DNA from: an uncultured Oenococcus sp.
GTDB lineage: Bacteria; Bacillota; Bacilli; Lactobacillales; Lactobacillaceae
Direction of reading: 5' to 3'
NCBI GenBank assembly: GCA_934229385.1
Contig: CAKQDH010000001.1
Location: 62,001 to 126,000, forward strand
Length of the DNA: 64,000 bases
In this document: in pieces, positions 1-9,065 of the stretch
How positions within the stretch are numbered: the first letter of the stretch is position 1
How the letters are laid out: every line of letters starts with the position of its first letter
The notes under the pieces: generated by a model
Told to the model about the DNA's origin: nothing
Database searches by the model: none
The model's input: only the letters and a program-made list of their open reading frames with translations
Position numbers and translations under genes: made by a program

Positions 1-691
1 CTTGATCTATGTCTAACATGACACCTTGTGCTCCTTCAAAAACAATATTTTTATTTGATTGAGATAAATAATTACTTAATTTATCGCTTTCTATAACATA
101 AGGCTTTAATCGTTTACCAAACTTTACATATGATTGATATATATCTTGATAATTTAAAGGAGAACCACCGTACAATTTTTCAATCTCCAAATTTTTTAAA
201 GGTAAATATTCTTTTAAAAGGTTTGAAAAAATTTCTGGATTAATAAGATCAACTACACGAATTCCTTGCCTATTAATCTTATCAGAATAACAAGGCCCAA
301 TACCCTTTTGGGTAGTCCCTATTTTACTATTGTTAGCTTTTTCTGATAAACGGTCAATTTCAATATGGTAAGGCATTATTACTTGAGCCCTATCAGAAAT
401 TTTTAGTTTATCTGTATTTACTCCCTTTTCTTTTAATTTTTTTTCTTCTTGAAAAAAGGCTTTTGGGTTTATTACAACACCATTCCCAATAATTGATAAA
501 GCTTTTGAACTGACAATACTCGCCGGTAAAGATGAAAGGCTAAATTTATCTATTCCATGATACACAGTATGTCCAGCATTGTTACCACCCTGATACCTAA
601 CTACAGCATCAGCTTTTTTACTTAATAAATCTACAATCTTTCCTTTACCTTCATCTCCCCATTGGGCTCCGACTACAACAATTCCGGCCAT
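1..691 (-). CDS. purA: Adenylosuccinate synthetase, 3' end beyond window
   Basis: PurA condenses IMP with aspartate using GTP to give adenylosuccinate, the first committed step from IMP to AMP in the cytosol. Only the N-terminal 230 residues or so are present; the gene runs off the left edge. The start [18 protein letters not shown] is the family N-terminus, with the catalytic Asp13 in WGDEGKGK. It is followed by the NNAGHTV nucleotide-binding segment near residue 38 and the GTTQKGIGP motif near residue 128. An AGGAG ribosome-binding site lies just upstream of the ATG at 691. guaB lies directly upstream on the same strand, so both branches from IMP are encoded side by side. Confidence 0.97.
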   Translation of the reverse strand, partial: MAGIVVVGAQWGDEGKGKIVDLLSKKADAVVRYQGGNNAGHTVYHGIDKFSLSSLPASIVSSKALSIIGNGVVINPKAFFQEEKKLKEKGVNTDKLKISDRAQVIMPYHIEIDRLSEKANNSKIGTTQKGIGPCYSDKINRQGIRVVDLINPEIFSNLLKEYLPLKNLEIEKLYGGSPLNYQDIYQSYVKFGKRLKPYVIESDKLSNYLSQSNKNIVFEGAQGVMLDIDQ

Positions 692-744
692 TTCTTCTCC
701 TAATATATTCTTTTTTCTTTACTACATTCTTAATATATTAGACC

Positions 745-764
745 AAAACACGAATGTTAAGCAC
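745..764. promoter_or_regulatory. Candidate purine-operator half-site upstream of purA
   Basis: The element ACGAATGTTAAGCAC (around 750-764) overlaps the guaB stop codon and lies upstream of purA. An almost identical element, ACGAATGTTTAGCAC, is found upstream of guaB. The core resembles the CGAAC-type PurBox bound by PurR in Bacillus and Lactococcus. The shared sequence is seen directly; the assignment to PurR is inference. Confidence 0.3.
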
Positions 765-1905
765 GACTATAATTTGGAGATTTTTTGGTCATAACAACTT
801 CATGAGGGTGTGATTCTATAAGACCAGCGTTTGTAATTTGAACAAAATGACCTTTTTCAATTAATTCTTTAATATTTCTTGCACCATTATAGCCCATCCC
901 AGAACGTAAACCGCCTAAATATTCATAAATAACATCATCTAACTTCCCCTTGTATGGAGTTTTTGCTTCAACTCCTTCAGGAACTAACTTATTATTTTCT
1001 TTTATCTGTCCTTGGAAATAACGATCTTTAGAACCGTTCTTCATTGCAGATATTGAACCCATTCCTCGATAAGCTTTATATTTGTGCCCATCATCATCTA
1101 TAAAAGTTCTTCCTGGTGTTTCCTCTACACCAGAAAGCATAGAACCTAACATAACAGCATTACCTCCAGCTGCAATTGCCTTTACAATATCACCAGACCA
1201 TTTTAAACCACCATCAGCTATAATAGTTTTTGAATACTTTTCAGCTATCTGTGCAGCATCAGTAATTGCAGTGATTTGAGGAACACCTACGCCAGCAACA
1301 ATTCTTGTAGTACAAATTGATCCAGGGCCGATACCAACTTTAGCTACGTTGGCCCCAGCATCAAATATATCTTTAGTTGCTTCAGAAGTAGCAACATTGC
1401 CTCCAATAATATTTAATTTTGGATATTTTGAGCGGATTTCTTTTATTTTATCTAAAACGCCTACTGATTGCCCGTGAGCTGAATCTACAACGATTGCATC
1501 CACTCCATTTTCGACTAAATTTTTAACTCGTTCTAAAGAATCCCCAGTTATCCCCACTCCAGCGGCTACGATCAAGTGATGATTTTTATCAACCGCTGCA
1601 TTAGGATATTTTTTTATATTCACTTTTTCTTTTTTTACTTTTAGAACATTTCTAGCCTGTGCTTTAATTGACATATTTTTATGAATAACACCTAAACCAC
1701 CATTTAAAGCTAATTGACTAGCCATTTTGTTCTCAGTTATTGTATCCATAGCTGCACTTAAAATGGGAATATTTAAATGTAGATTTGAAGTTAAATCAAC
1801 TCCAAGTTTTACTTGATCTGGAAGGACTGCCGATTTATTAGGCACCAATAATACATCATCAAAAGTAAGTGCTAACTTTGTATATTTATTTGAAAAATTT
1901 GTCAT
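757..1905 (-). CDS. guaB: IMP dehydrogenase, short form without CBS domains
   Basis: GuaB oxidises IMP to XMP with NAD+, the rate-limiting step towards GMP. The TIM-barrel catalytic core is complete: [15 protein letters not shown] at the N-terminus, the GPGSICTTR loop with the catalytic cysteine, IADGG, GSMLSG, and the mobile flap region [11 protein letters not shown] followed by GGLRSGMGY. The protein is about 382 residues against about 488 for typical bacterial forms. The missing part is the tandem CBS (Bateman) insert, replaced by a short linker around [20 protein letters not shown]. The ATG at 1905 is preferred to a TTG four codons upstream because a GAGGG ribosome-binding site sits about six bases before it. 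Confidence 0.95.
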   Translation of the reverse strand: MTNFSNKYTKLALTFDDVLLVPNKSAVLPDQVKLGVDLTSNLHLNIPILSAAMDTITENKMASQLALNGGLGVIHKNMSIKAQARNVLKVKKEKVNIKKYPNAAVDKNHHLIVAAGVGITGDSLERVKNLVENGVDAIVVDSAHGQSVGVLDKIKEIRSKYPKLNIIGGNVATSEATKDIFDAGANVAKVGIGPGSICTTRIVAGVGVPQITAITDAAQIAEKYSKTIIADGGLKWSGDIVKAIAAGGNAVMLGSMLSGVEETPGRTFIDDDGHKYKAYRGMGSISAMKNGSKDRYFQGQIKENNKLVPEGVEAKTPYKGKLDDVIYEYLGGLRSGMGYNGARNIKELIEKGHFVQITNAGLIESHPHEVVMTKKSPNYSRA

Positions 1906-1943
1906 TTTTTCCCTCAATTCTTAGTTAAATTTAGATAAGAAAA

Positions 1944-1986
1944 AAAGCATTCGCAAATTATTAGAAAAATACGAATGTTTAGCACA
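1944..1986. promoter_or_regulatory. Inverted repeat upstream of guaB, possible purine operator
   Basis: CATTCG (1948-1953) and CGAATG (1972-1977) form an inverted pair separated by 18 bases upstream of guaB. The right arm continues as ACGAATGTTTAGCAC, nearly identical to the element upstream of purA. Two CGAA-type boxes in inverted orientation are reminiscent of PurR operators, but the regulator is not shown by the sequence. Confidence 0.35.
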
Positions 1987-2164
1987 GGTGATTAACATAA
2001 CTACTGCATGTAAATTATTAGTCATTATCTAAATATCTATTAATTGTCGTTTATCTTAACAAATATTATAAAAATATCAAAACTAAATAAGACCCTTTAA
2101 ATTTTTAAAAGTAGTTAAACAAATATAAAAAGGATTCATTCTAATTATGAAACAAATTATAAAA

Positions 2165-4930
2165 TTAACTTTGTAACTGTTCTGGTAACAATTCAGGAAA
2201 ATCATGTTCCACGATTTTAGCGTTCTTTTTAGAAAACATTGGGAATTTAGGATCAGAACCAATATCAGTATGATATAAACGATCACGAGGATCTACTTTG
2301 CCAGCAGCATGTTGAACTTCTACTTTAGTATTATTACCAATGGTGAATTTTAATTGGCTAGCCAACATTAATTTTCTTAAATCTAATCCTAATTCAGAAA
2401 AAATTTCATTTTGTTTTCTTGTCAAAGTAACTTTTAAAGCAGACTCAGAATTTTTACCAATTAAAGAATTTTGTCTAGCTTTTTCAATTTCTTTATTAGC
2501 TAACTCTCTAAAATCAAAAAATACCTTCCATTTACTTAAAATTTGGCTACTATGTGGTAATTCCTTATATACAGGCTGTTCAGATAAATAAGCATATTCT
2601 TCCCTTTCTTTTAAGTTTTCCCATAGCTCTTCAGCTGTATGCGGAAGAAAGGGCGTCAAAAGTTTAGTTAATCCAACGGCAACTTCATAAAAAACACTTT
2701 GCATTGAACGACGTTCTAGTGAATTTGCTTCATCAATATATACTATATCTTTTGCGACGTCTAAATAAAAAGATGAAAGGTCTTTGGAAATAAAATTAAT
2801 AAGTTGCTTAAAGATAGCATAAAAATTATATTCTTTCATATTTTTATGCCATTCTTTTATAAATTTGTTAAAGTTAACAGACATCCATTTATCAATTGGC
2901 TTACGATTTTCAAATTTTATTACATCTTTTTTAGGATCAAAATCTTCCGTATTTGCTAACAGAAATCTTAAAGTATTCCTAATTTTACGATAAGATTCAG
3001 AAATTTGTTTCAAAATCTTTTGAGATACATGGACATCCTCACTTGAATCAGTACTCATTACCCACAGCCTTACAATCTCAGCACCTCTTTGTTTTGCAAC
3101 ATCATTAGGCGAAATAACATTTCCTAACGATTTAGACATTTTCTGTCCCTTATCATCAAAAACAAATCCTTGAGACAAAATAGATTTATAAGGTGCAATT
3201 CCATTAGTTGCAACAGAGGTAATTATATTAGAATTAAACCAACCTCTAAATTGGTCTGAGCCCTCTAAATACATATCGGCTGGATAATCTAAATTAGGAC
3301 GCTGTCTTAAAACCCCTGCCCAAGTTGTTCCAGAGTCAAACCATACATCCATAATATCTTCTTCTTTTGTAAATTTTCCATTAGGGCTATGTGAATTTTG
3401 ATATCCTTTAGGGAGCAAATCTTTTGCTTCATGGTCAAACCAATAATTTGAACCGTATTTTTTAAATAAATCAGCAACATGATTTATTAACTTTTCATCT
3501 ACAATAGGCGTTCCATCCTCTGCGTAAAAAATCGGTAGTGGAACACCCCAAACGCGTTGACGAGAAATTACCCAATCTTCACGATTTTTTATCATATTAT
3601 AAAGCCGTACTTTACCCCAAGAAGGATAAAAAGTAACTTTATTAATCTGCTTTAAAATTTCTTTTTTAAAGGGGTCAATTGAAACAAACCATTGAGGAAC
3701 AGCTCTCCAAATAACTGGTTTTTTTGTACGCCAATCAAAAGGATATTGATGTTTAAGTTTTTCTACCCCCAATAATAGGCCAGCTTTTTTAAGTTTTTCT
3801 ATAACAATTGGAGTAACATCATTATAAAATTTACCAGCAAAATCAGGTCCTGCATTTTTAGTCATATATCCTTTAGCATCTACCGTTACATCTATAGGAA
3901 GCCCATATTTAACCCCTACGTTATAATCATCCTCACCAAATCCAGGAGCCGTATGAACTAATCCTGTACCAGCATCTAAAGTAACATGGTTAGCATTCAT
4001 AACCAGCTCATCAACGTTTTTGTCCCACGGATGATGAACAGTTATTTTATCTAAATCTATGCCCTTAAATCTTTTTAAAATTTTATAGTTTTGCCAACCA
4101 AAAATTTTAGCGTTTTCCTTTAATAAGTCCAGAGATACTACATATTTTTTGTCATCGTTTGAAGGCTTAACCAAAACGTAATTAAAGTTTGGCCCAACGG
4201 TTACACCACGTGAAGCCGTAACAGTAAAAGGGGTAGTTGTCCAAACCGCTAAATAAGTATTATCATCTAAAATTCCCTTACCATCTTTAACCTGCATAGA
4301 ATAATATAAAGATGTGGCTTTCAAATCATGATATTCAACTTCTGCTTCAGCCAACGCAGATTCAGAACTCCATGACCAAAAAACTGGTTTTAAGCCCCGA
4401 TAAATATAGCCCTTACCGGCCATAGCCCCAAAAACTCGAATCTGCGCAGCCTCGAACTCTTTATCCAGTGTTAAATAAGGGTGATCCCAATCACCTAAAA
4501 CCCCTAATCGTTTAAAATCTTTACGTTGTTTATCGACTTCTTTCAGGGCAAAATCTTCAGCTAACTTTCTCCAGGATGTTTTTTTCATAGTTTTTCTATT
4601 ATAACCTTTTTTGGTTAATTCCTGTTCAATAGGTAATCCATGTGTATCCCAACCTGGAACATAAGGTGCATAAAAACCACTCATATTTTTATAACGAATA
4701 ATAATGTCTTTAGATATTTTGTTTAAAGCATGGCCAATATGAATATCGCCATTTGCGTATGGCGGGCCATCATGCAAATTAAAATGTGGTTTATTTTTAT
4801 TTAAATTCAAACGCTTTTGATATAAATTATCTTTATCCCATTGCTTTTCTCGCAAAGGTTCCGTTTTTGATAATTTTCCCCTCATTGGAAAATTAGTATG
4901 ACCTAAATGCAATGTATCTTTTATCTTCAT
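2165..4930 (-). CDS. ileS: Isoleucyl-tRNA synthetase
   Basis: A class I aminoacyl-tRNA synthetase that charges tRNA-Ile in the cytosol. HIGH is at residues 64-67 (GDIHIGHALNK) and KMSKS at 597-601. Between them lie the CP1 editing domain and the WFDSGTTWAG, RPNLDYPADMYLEGSDQ segment. Its 921 residues match the usual length. The C-terminal zinc-finger region is recognisable by position (VDPRDRLYHTDIG to FPMFSKKNAKIVE), but all four expected cysteines are absent, and I see no cysteine in the whole protein. The start follows an AAGGA site. It is transcribed from its own T-box leader downstream of the division cluster. No obvious hairpin terminator follows. Confidence 0.97.
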   Translation of the reverse strand: MKIKDTLHLGHTNFPMRGKLSKTEPLREKQWDKDNLYQKRLNLNKNKPHFNLHDGPPYANGDIHIGHALNKISKDIIIRYKNMSGFYAPYVPGWDTHGLPIEQELTKKGYNRKTMKKTSWRKLAEDFALKEVDKQRKDFKRLGVLGDWDHPYLTLDKEFEAAQIRVFGAMAGKGYIYRGLKPVFWSWSSESALAEAEVEYHDLKATSLYYSMQVKDGKGILDDNTYLAVWTTTPFTVTASRGVTVGPNFNYVLVKPSNDDKKYVVSLDLLKENAKIFGWQNYKILKRFKGIDLDKITVHHPWDKNVDELVMNANHVTLDAGTGLVHTAPGFGEDDYNVGVKYGLPIDVTVDAKGYMTKNAGPDFAGKFYNDVTPIVIEKLKKAGLLLGVEKLKHQYPFDWRTKKPVIWRAVPQWFVSIDPFKKEILKQINKVTFYPSWGKVRLYNMIKNREDWVISRQRVWGVPLPIFYAEDGTPIVDEKLINHVADLFKKYGSNYWFDHEAKDLLPKGYQNSHSPNGKFTKEEDIMDVWFDSGTTWAGVLRQRPNLDYPADMYLEGSDQFRGWFNSNIITSVATNGIAPYKSILSQGFVFDDKGQKMSKSLGNVISPNDVAKQRGAEIVRLWVMSTDSSEDVHVSQKILKQISESYRKIRNTLRFLLANTEDFDPKKDVIKFENRKPIDKWMSVNFNKFIKEWHKNMKEYNFYAIFKQLINFISKDLSSFYLDVAKDIVYIDEANSLERRSMQSVFYEVAVGLTKLLTPFLPHTAEELWENLKEREEYAYLSEQPVYKELPHSSQILSKWKVFFDFRELANKEIEKARQNSLIGKNSESALKVTLTRKQNEIFSELGLDLRKLMLASQLKFTIGNNTKVEVQHAAGKVDPRDRLYHTDIGSDPKFPMFSKKNAKIVEHDFPELLPEQLQS

Positions 4931-4945
4931 AATCTATCCTTCATA

Positions 4946-4973
4946 ATAAAAACGCCCTGAAAAAATCAGGACG
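4946..4973 (-). terminator. T-box regulated intrinsic terminator
   Basis: Eight-base arms CGTCCTGA and TCAGGGCG (one G-T pair) with a T loop, followed by TTTTTATT on the minus strand. This is the conditional terminator of the ileS T-box. Confidence 0.9.
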
Positions 4974-5155
4974 TCTGTAACGTGGTACCACCTAAATTTA
5001 TATATAAATTAATATATATACCTCAAACTATTTAATTATTTATTCCAAGCTGATCTGAAAAAACACAGAGGTCATTGGTTTCCACCACACCAACTCTCTT
5101 TAGGCTTACTGTTTTAACTTTCTAATCTTGAAAAATATTCAATAATTCTACAGAT
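4946..5155 (-). promoter_or_regulatory. T-box riboswitch controlling ileS (isoleucine)
   Basis: On the minus strand the leader carries the T-box antiterminator core AGGTGGTACCACG (4981-4993). It is followed by a terminator hairpin, CGTCCTGA paired with TCAGGGCG and then a T run (4946-4973). Upstream, the stem I elements AGAGAG and GGTGTGGTGGAAACC are visible. The sequence CAGATCAGC places an ATC triplet (5052-5054) where the specifier is expected, matching isoleucine. Uncharged tRNA-Ile should stabilise the antiterminator and allow ileS expression. Confidence 0.95.
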
Positions 5156-5205
5156 TATTTTATATTTTATTATAAAAATATTATATAAACAAATAAAAAA
5201 ATTAA

Positions 5206-5493
5206 TCAACTAAAATTAAATATCATATTAATCAATCTACCTAATAAATATAAAAGAAACCATGCCACTATAGGAGAAAAATCAATTCCCATAATTGGTG
5301 GAACGAAACGTTGAATAAAACCTAAAATAGGAGCAGCAATTCTGAAAACCAGAGTTTCAAAGCTATTAAATAAACTATTTTGGACATTCGGGATCCATGA
5401 AAAAATCGCAGCTAAAAAAATAACCCAAGTATAAAATAAAACTAAAAAACGTAAAACAAAATAAATAAAAGCAAGTAAATCAGAAACTAACAT
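5206..5493 (-). CDS. yggT: YggT family membrane protein
   Basis: A 95-residue integral membrane protein of the YggT/YlmG family, with two hydrophobic helices (about residues 5-30 and 68-90) around a conserved central segment SWIPNVQNSLFNSFETL and PILGFIQRFVP. Members sit in the division cluster of Gram-positive bacteria and are thought to act in the membrane during septation or in ion homeostasis; the exact role is unknown. It overlaps the end of sepF by 14 bases and has an AGGAAG ribosome-binding site, so it is probably translationally coupled. ylmH and divIVA, which normally follow, are absent: the ileS T-box comes next. Confidence 0.9.
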   Translation of the reverse strand: MLVSDLLAFIYFVLRFLVLFYTWVIFLAAIFSWIPNVQNSLFNSFETLVFRIAAPILGFIQRFVPPIMGIDFSPIVAWFLLYLLGRLINMIFNFS

Positions 5494-6040
5494 TTCTTCC
5501 TGTTTGACCTACAGAATTTAAAGCACTTCCTGAACCCGAAACAGAATAATTATTAGGGGCTATAAGCCATATATTATTAGAGATTTTTTCAATTGAACCT
5601 TCAACAGCGTAAATTGCTCCAGCTACAAAATCTACAATTTTAGAAGATTGATCCTTTTCAATAGCTGAAAAATTTACTATTACTGCCTCATGTAAAAGTA
5701 ATTGATTAACAATTGTTTTAGCATCAGAAAAAACTTTTGGAACAAAAAGATCTATATGGCTGTTAACTTCCGGCGAATCATTCGTTTTAGAAGTGTCATC
5801 AGAAAATGAGTCTGAATGCTGATAATTATTTTTTCCCTTTGTATAACTATAATTGGAATCTATTTTATTATTTTTAGACCCTGGAGAAAAAGTTTTTTGG
5901 TTCTGAGAACCAACTCCTTGGTCCTGACTAGGTCTATGATTAAAATTTTGTCTGTTTGCATATTCTTGATCATCATATTCACTATTATACTGATTGCTAT
6001 CATCTACACCACTGAAAAATTTTTTAAATGAGAAAGCCAT
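5480..6040 (-). CDS. sepF: Cell division protein SepF
   Basis: SepF polymerises into rings and anchors and bundles FtsZ at the septum. The N-terminal MAFSFKKFF is a plausible amphipathic membrane-binding helix. Residues about 20-95 are a low-complexity Q/N/S-rich linker. The C-terminal conserved domain (about 98-180) contains VPKVFSDAKTIVNQLL, VIVNFS, SSKIVDFVAGAIYAVEGSIEKI and WLIAPNNY. At 186 residues it is slightly longer than Bacillus SepF because of the linker. An AGGGG ribosome-binding site precedes the ATG. It lies 19 bases downstream of ftsZ in the same operon. Confidence 0.95.
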   Translation of the reverse strand: MAFSFKKFFSGVDDSNQYNSEYDDQEYANRQNFNHRPSQDQGVGSQNQKTFSPGSKNNKIDSNYSYTKGKNNYQHSDSFSDDTSKTNDSPEVNSHIDLFVPKVFSDAKTIVNQLLLHEAVIVNFSAIEKDQSSKIVDFVAGAIYAVEGSIEKISNNIWLIAPNNYSVSGSGSALNSVGQTGRNVSF

Positions 6041-6059
6041 GATTACCCCTAAAAATTAA

Positions 6060-7508
6060 TTAACGACGTTTAAAAAATGAAGGACGCCCAGAGTGCGCAT
6101 TATCGTCATCGTTATTATCTATATTATCGTCCCGATTATTATTTTGGTCTTCTTGAGAATTATTCTTTGATGATTTTTTTTGTTTTGAATTATTTTGATC
6201 ATTAATATTATTTAATTCCCAATCATTAAAAAGATCACTGGATCTCTTATAGTTTTGGTCATTTCTACTTCTCTCTTTCTTAGCAAATTCATCATCATTT
6301 CGTGTTAACGACGAATTATTAGATTCACCATTATTATCACTTTCTGAATTAATAGTTACATTTGGAATGTCATCAAAAACTGAACTTTTTTTTGGTTTCT
6401 TTGTTTCTGAATGGTTATTAGAATTTTCTGAACGAGCCTTATTTTTCGAGGAAGAATTTGAAGAATCTAATGTAAACACATCGTTATTTTTATTTCTATT
6501 TTCTACAGAACCTTGATTTATATGAGTAGCTACAACAGTTACCCTAACTTTATCTTCCATCTTGTCATCTATTGAGGTTCCAAATACTATATTCACATCT
6601 TGACCAGCAGCTTTTGTTACCACATCCGCAGCAGTTTGAGCCTCGTATAATGACATATCAGAAGAACCAGTTACGTTTAGAATTACATCTGAAGCGCCTT
6701 GTAAATCCACTTCTAATAAGGGTGAAGCTATTGCTGCTTTTGTAGCCTCAGAAGCACGATTTTCACCTTCCGCAGAACCAACACCCATTAAAGCCATGCC
6801 GCCATTTGTCATGATAGTTCTTACATCAGCAAAATCTAAATTTATAACTCCTGGTTTGGTTATTAGATCTGATATACCTCGTACACCTTGCAACAAAGTA
6901 TTATCTGCTGCACGAAAAGAATCCGCTAACGAAGCTTTACGATCCATAATTTGTAATAAACGATTATTAGAAACAACTACTAAGGTATCTACATTTTCTT
7001 TCAATTTAGCAATACCTTCAGCAGCATAACGAGCTCGTTTAGGTCCTTCAAAATTAAAAGGCCTAGTAACAACACCAACAGTAAGAGCACCGATTTCTCT
7101 CGAAATTTTAGCAATCACCGGTGCAGCACCATTACCGGTACCACCGCCCATACCTGCAGTAATAAAGACTAAATCGGCCCCTTCTAAAGATTCTTGTATA
7201 GTTTGTTGTGATTCTTCACCTGCTTTTTCACCAATTTCAGGATTAGAACCAGCTCCAAGACCCTTAGTTAATTTAGGCCCTAATTGAAGTTTGTTCGGAG
7301 CTTTTGAAGCACTTAACGCTTGAGTATCTGTATTTGTAACGACAAATTGTACCCCTTCAATACCTTCTTCAATCATTCGATCAACAGCGTTAGAGCCACC
7401 GCCTCCAACACCGATAACTTTAATATTTGCCCCATAACCAGCTTCTTGCGAAGGTTCAACAAAATCTTTATTAGAATTACTTTTATTATTTTTTCTCCTA
7501 CTTACCAT
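6060..7508 (-). CDS. ftsZ: Cell division protein FtsZ
   Basis: Tubulin-like GTPase that forms the Z ring. The core shows [13 protein letters not shown], the tubulin signature [10 protein letters not shown] (about residues 118-127), the T7 loop region [11 protein letters not shown], and the C-terminal domain ending at about residue 330. A 23-residue basic N-terminal tail precedes the core. After it comes an unusually long linker of about 140 residues, rich in Asn, Ser and Asp, and then the C-terminal peptide RPSFFKRR that binds FtsA and SepF. The total of 482 residues compares with about 380-420 usually. AGAGG lies eight bases before the ATG. It is flanked by ftsA and sepF. Confidence 0.97.
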   Translation of the reverse strand: MVSRRKNNKSNSNKDFVEPSQEAGYGANIKVIGVGGGGSNAVDRMIEEGIEGVQFVVTNTDTQALSASKAPNKLQLGPKLTKGLGAGSNPEIGEKAGEESQQTIQESLEGADLVFITAGMGGGTGNGAAPVIAKISREIGALTVGVVTRPFNFEGPKRARYAAEGIAKLKENVDTLVVVSNNRLLQIMDRKASLADSFRAADNTLLQGVRGISDLITKPGVINLDFADVRTIMTNGGMALMGVGSAEGENRASEATKAAIASPLLEVDLQGASDVILNVTGSSDMSLYEAQTAADVVTKAAGQDVNIVFGTSIDDKMEDKVRVTVVATHINQGSVENRNKNNDVFTLDSSNSSSKNKARSENSNNHSETKKPKKSSVFDDIPNVTINSESDNNGESNNSSLTRNDDEFAKKERSRNDQNYKRSSDLFNDWELNNINDQNNSKQKKSSKNNSQEDQNNNRDDNIDNNDDDNAHSGRPSFFKRR

Positions 7509-7554
7509 TTTTAATACCTCTAGATGATAATTCTTTTACTTTTTTTAAGTTGAA

Positions 7555-8892
7555 TTATTCAAACATTCGAGAATAATATTCTTTTATTTTATCAAAAAAG
7601 CTCTTCTTTTTAGAAAATTTACCCTTTTGCCTGAATTTTTTCCTCGATTCCTTAATTTCATTTGACTGAAAATGTCCAATTTCTTTTGCAACTGACTTTA
7701 CTTTAAGTGTACGCTTCGAAAGCCCTTCTGTCACTGATTGATTCATAACAAAATGAATTATTGATATAACATTAACAAAAGAAGGCCGACGTAAACCAAT
7801 TTCCTTAGGAACAAAAAGATGAACTGTTTTGTTAAAACGTTTTTCAAATAAACTAGAAATACCTGTTAAACTTGCTCCTCCTCCAATAAGAATTATTTTT
7901 CTTGGAAGAGATATATCTGTAATTTGGTTAAGATCAGCATAAATAATCCTATTAATATTTTCTACCCTATTATTAATAATCTGTGAAATATATTTAATTA
8001 ATATTCTTTTATTTTTTCCCGTATTAGAATAATTAAACTGGATTATTTTTTTATCATCTACTTTTCCAGGATCTGCATAACCAAAATCCCTTTTTAATCG
8101 TTCAGCCTGTTCAAAATTAATATCAATATTTTTTTCACTAGCTAAAATTTGTCTTAAATCTTTAGTTATATTAGATGATCCTTGATCAATATTAGAAACA
8201 AATCTCATATGATGATCTTTAATAATGGAAGTAGTTGTTTGATTAGCGCCTAAATCGATTAAAATAACACCATTATTTTGTTGTTCATCGCTTAAAATTA
8301 ATTTCCCATTTAATAATGGTGAAAGGCCGCTTTCTAACACTTCAAAACCTGCTTGCCGAACAGCAGTTTGAAAATTTTTATAAACAGTTTTAGGGCCCAC
8401 ATAAACTTCGATATTCACTTCTAATAGAACACCTACCATATCCAAAGGATTTGATACATGCCCAAAACCGTCAATAATAAATTCGTTTATAATTAAATCC
8501 ACTACTTCTAAATTAGGAGGAAGTTTAACAGAGAAGATAGCTTTTTCTAAAACATTTTCAACGTCATCATAAGTTATATGTTTATCATTTCTTGCTACAT
8601 ATATAGATCCATGTAAATTTAACGTTCTAATATGCAATGCCGGAAGAGAAATATTAACTTTCTTAATAGAAAAATTTGCTTCTTTTTCTGCTCTTATGAT
8701 AGTTCTGGATATTATTGCACTTAAATTTGCAATATCTACAATCACACCATTTTTAACTCCTCTACTTTTTGACTCGCTAGCAGAAACAATACCATATTTT
8801 TTATTAGGTGTTCTTTTAGCAATAACACATTTTATTTTGTATGACCCAACATCAAGACCAACTACTACACCGCTATTATCTGTATCTATCAT
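7555..8892 (-). CDS. ftsA: Cell division protein FtsA
   Basis: Actin-like ATPase that tethers FtsZ filaments to the membrane. The phosphate 1 motif VVVGLDVGSYKIKCVI is at residues 9-24, a second phosphate motif is GVILIDLGANQTT, and the adenosine motif is IILIGGGASLTGI near residue 335. The C-terminus FFDKIKEYYSRMFE is the amphipathic membrane-targeting helix. Its 445 residues are typical for Gram-positive FtsA. No Shine-Dalgarno sequence is visible before the ATG at 8892, and a 173-base AT-rich gap separates it from divIB, so it may have its own promoter. Confidence 0.96.
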   Translation of the reverse strand: MIDTDNSGVVVGLDVGSYKIKCVIAKRTPNKKYGIVSASESKSRGVKNGVIVDIANLSAIISRTIIRAEKEANFSIKKVNISLPALHIRTLNLHGSIYVARNDKHITYDDVENVLEKAIFSVKLPPNLEVVDLIINEFIIDGFGHVSNPLDMVGVLLEVNIEVYVGPKTVYKNFQTAVRQAGFEVLESGLSPLLNGKLILSDEQQNNGVILIDLGANQTTTSIIKDHHMRFVSNIDQGSSNITKDLRQILASEKNIDINFEQAERLKRDFGYADPGKVDDKKIIQFNYSNTGKNKRILIKYISQIINNRVENINRIIYADLNQITDISLPRKIILIGGGASLTGISSLFEKRFNKTVHLFVPKEIGLRRPSFVNVISIIHFVMNQSVTEGLSKRTLKVKSVAKEIGHFQSNEIKESRKKFRQKGKFSKKKSFFDKIKEYYSRMFE

Positions 8893-9065
8893 GATTTAAT
8901 TAACGCTTATATTTAGAAAAATAAATGTAATATTAACTTATTTAAAAATAAAAAATGGAAATTATATTATCTTCTCAAATTATTATGTTCTTTTTCAATT
9001 TATTCACAAAATATTCTCTAAAATTTTTTGTTATTATATTTATAATAATTATAAATTAAAAATTA

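Noticed and set aside
4980..5160. Small ORF or missing divIVA fragment upstream of ileS
   Set aside because: The whole interval is explained by the T-box leader; no DivIVA-like residues in any frame.
5816..6031. Plus-strand 71-residue ORF with two hydrophobic helices
   Set aside because: It lies entirely opposite the sepF linker; its hydrophobicity comes from the complement of Asn/Asp/Ser-rich codons. No ribosome-binding site.
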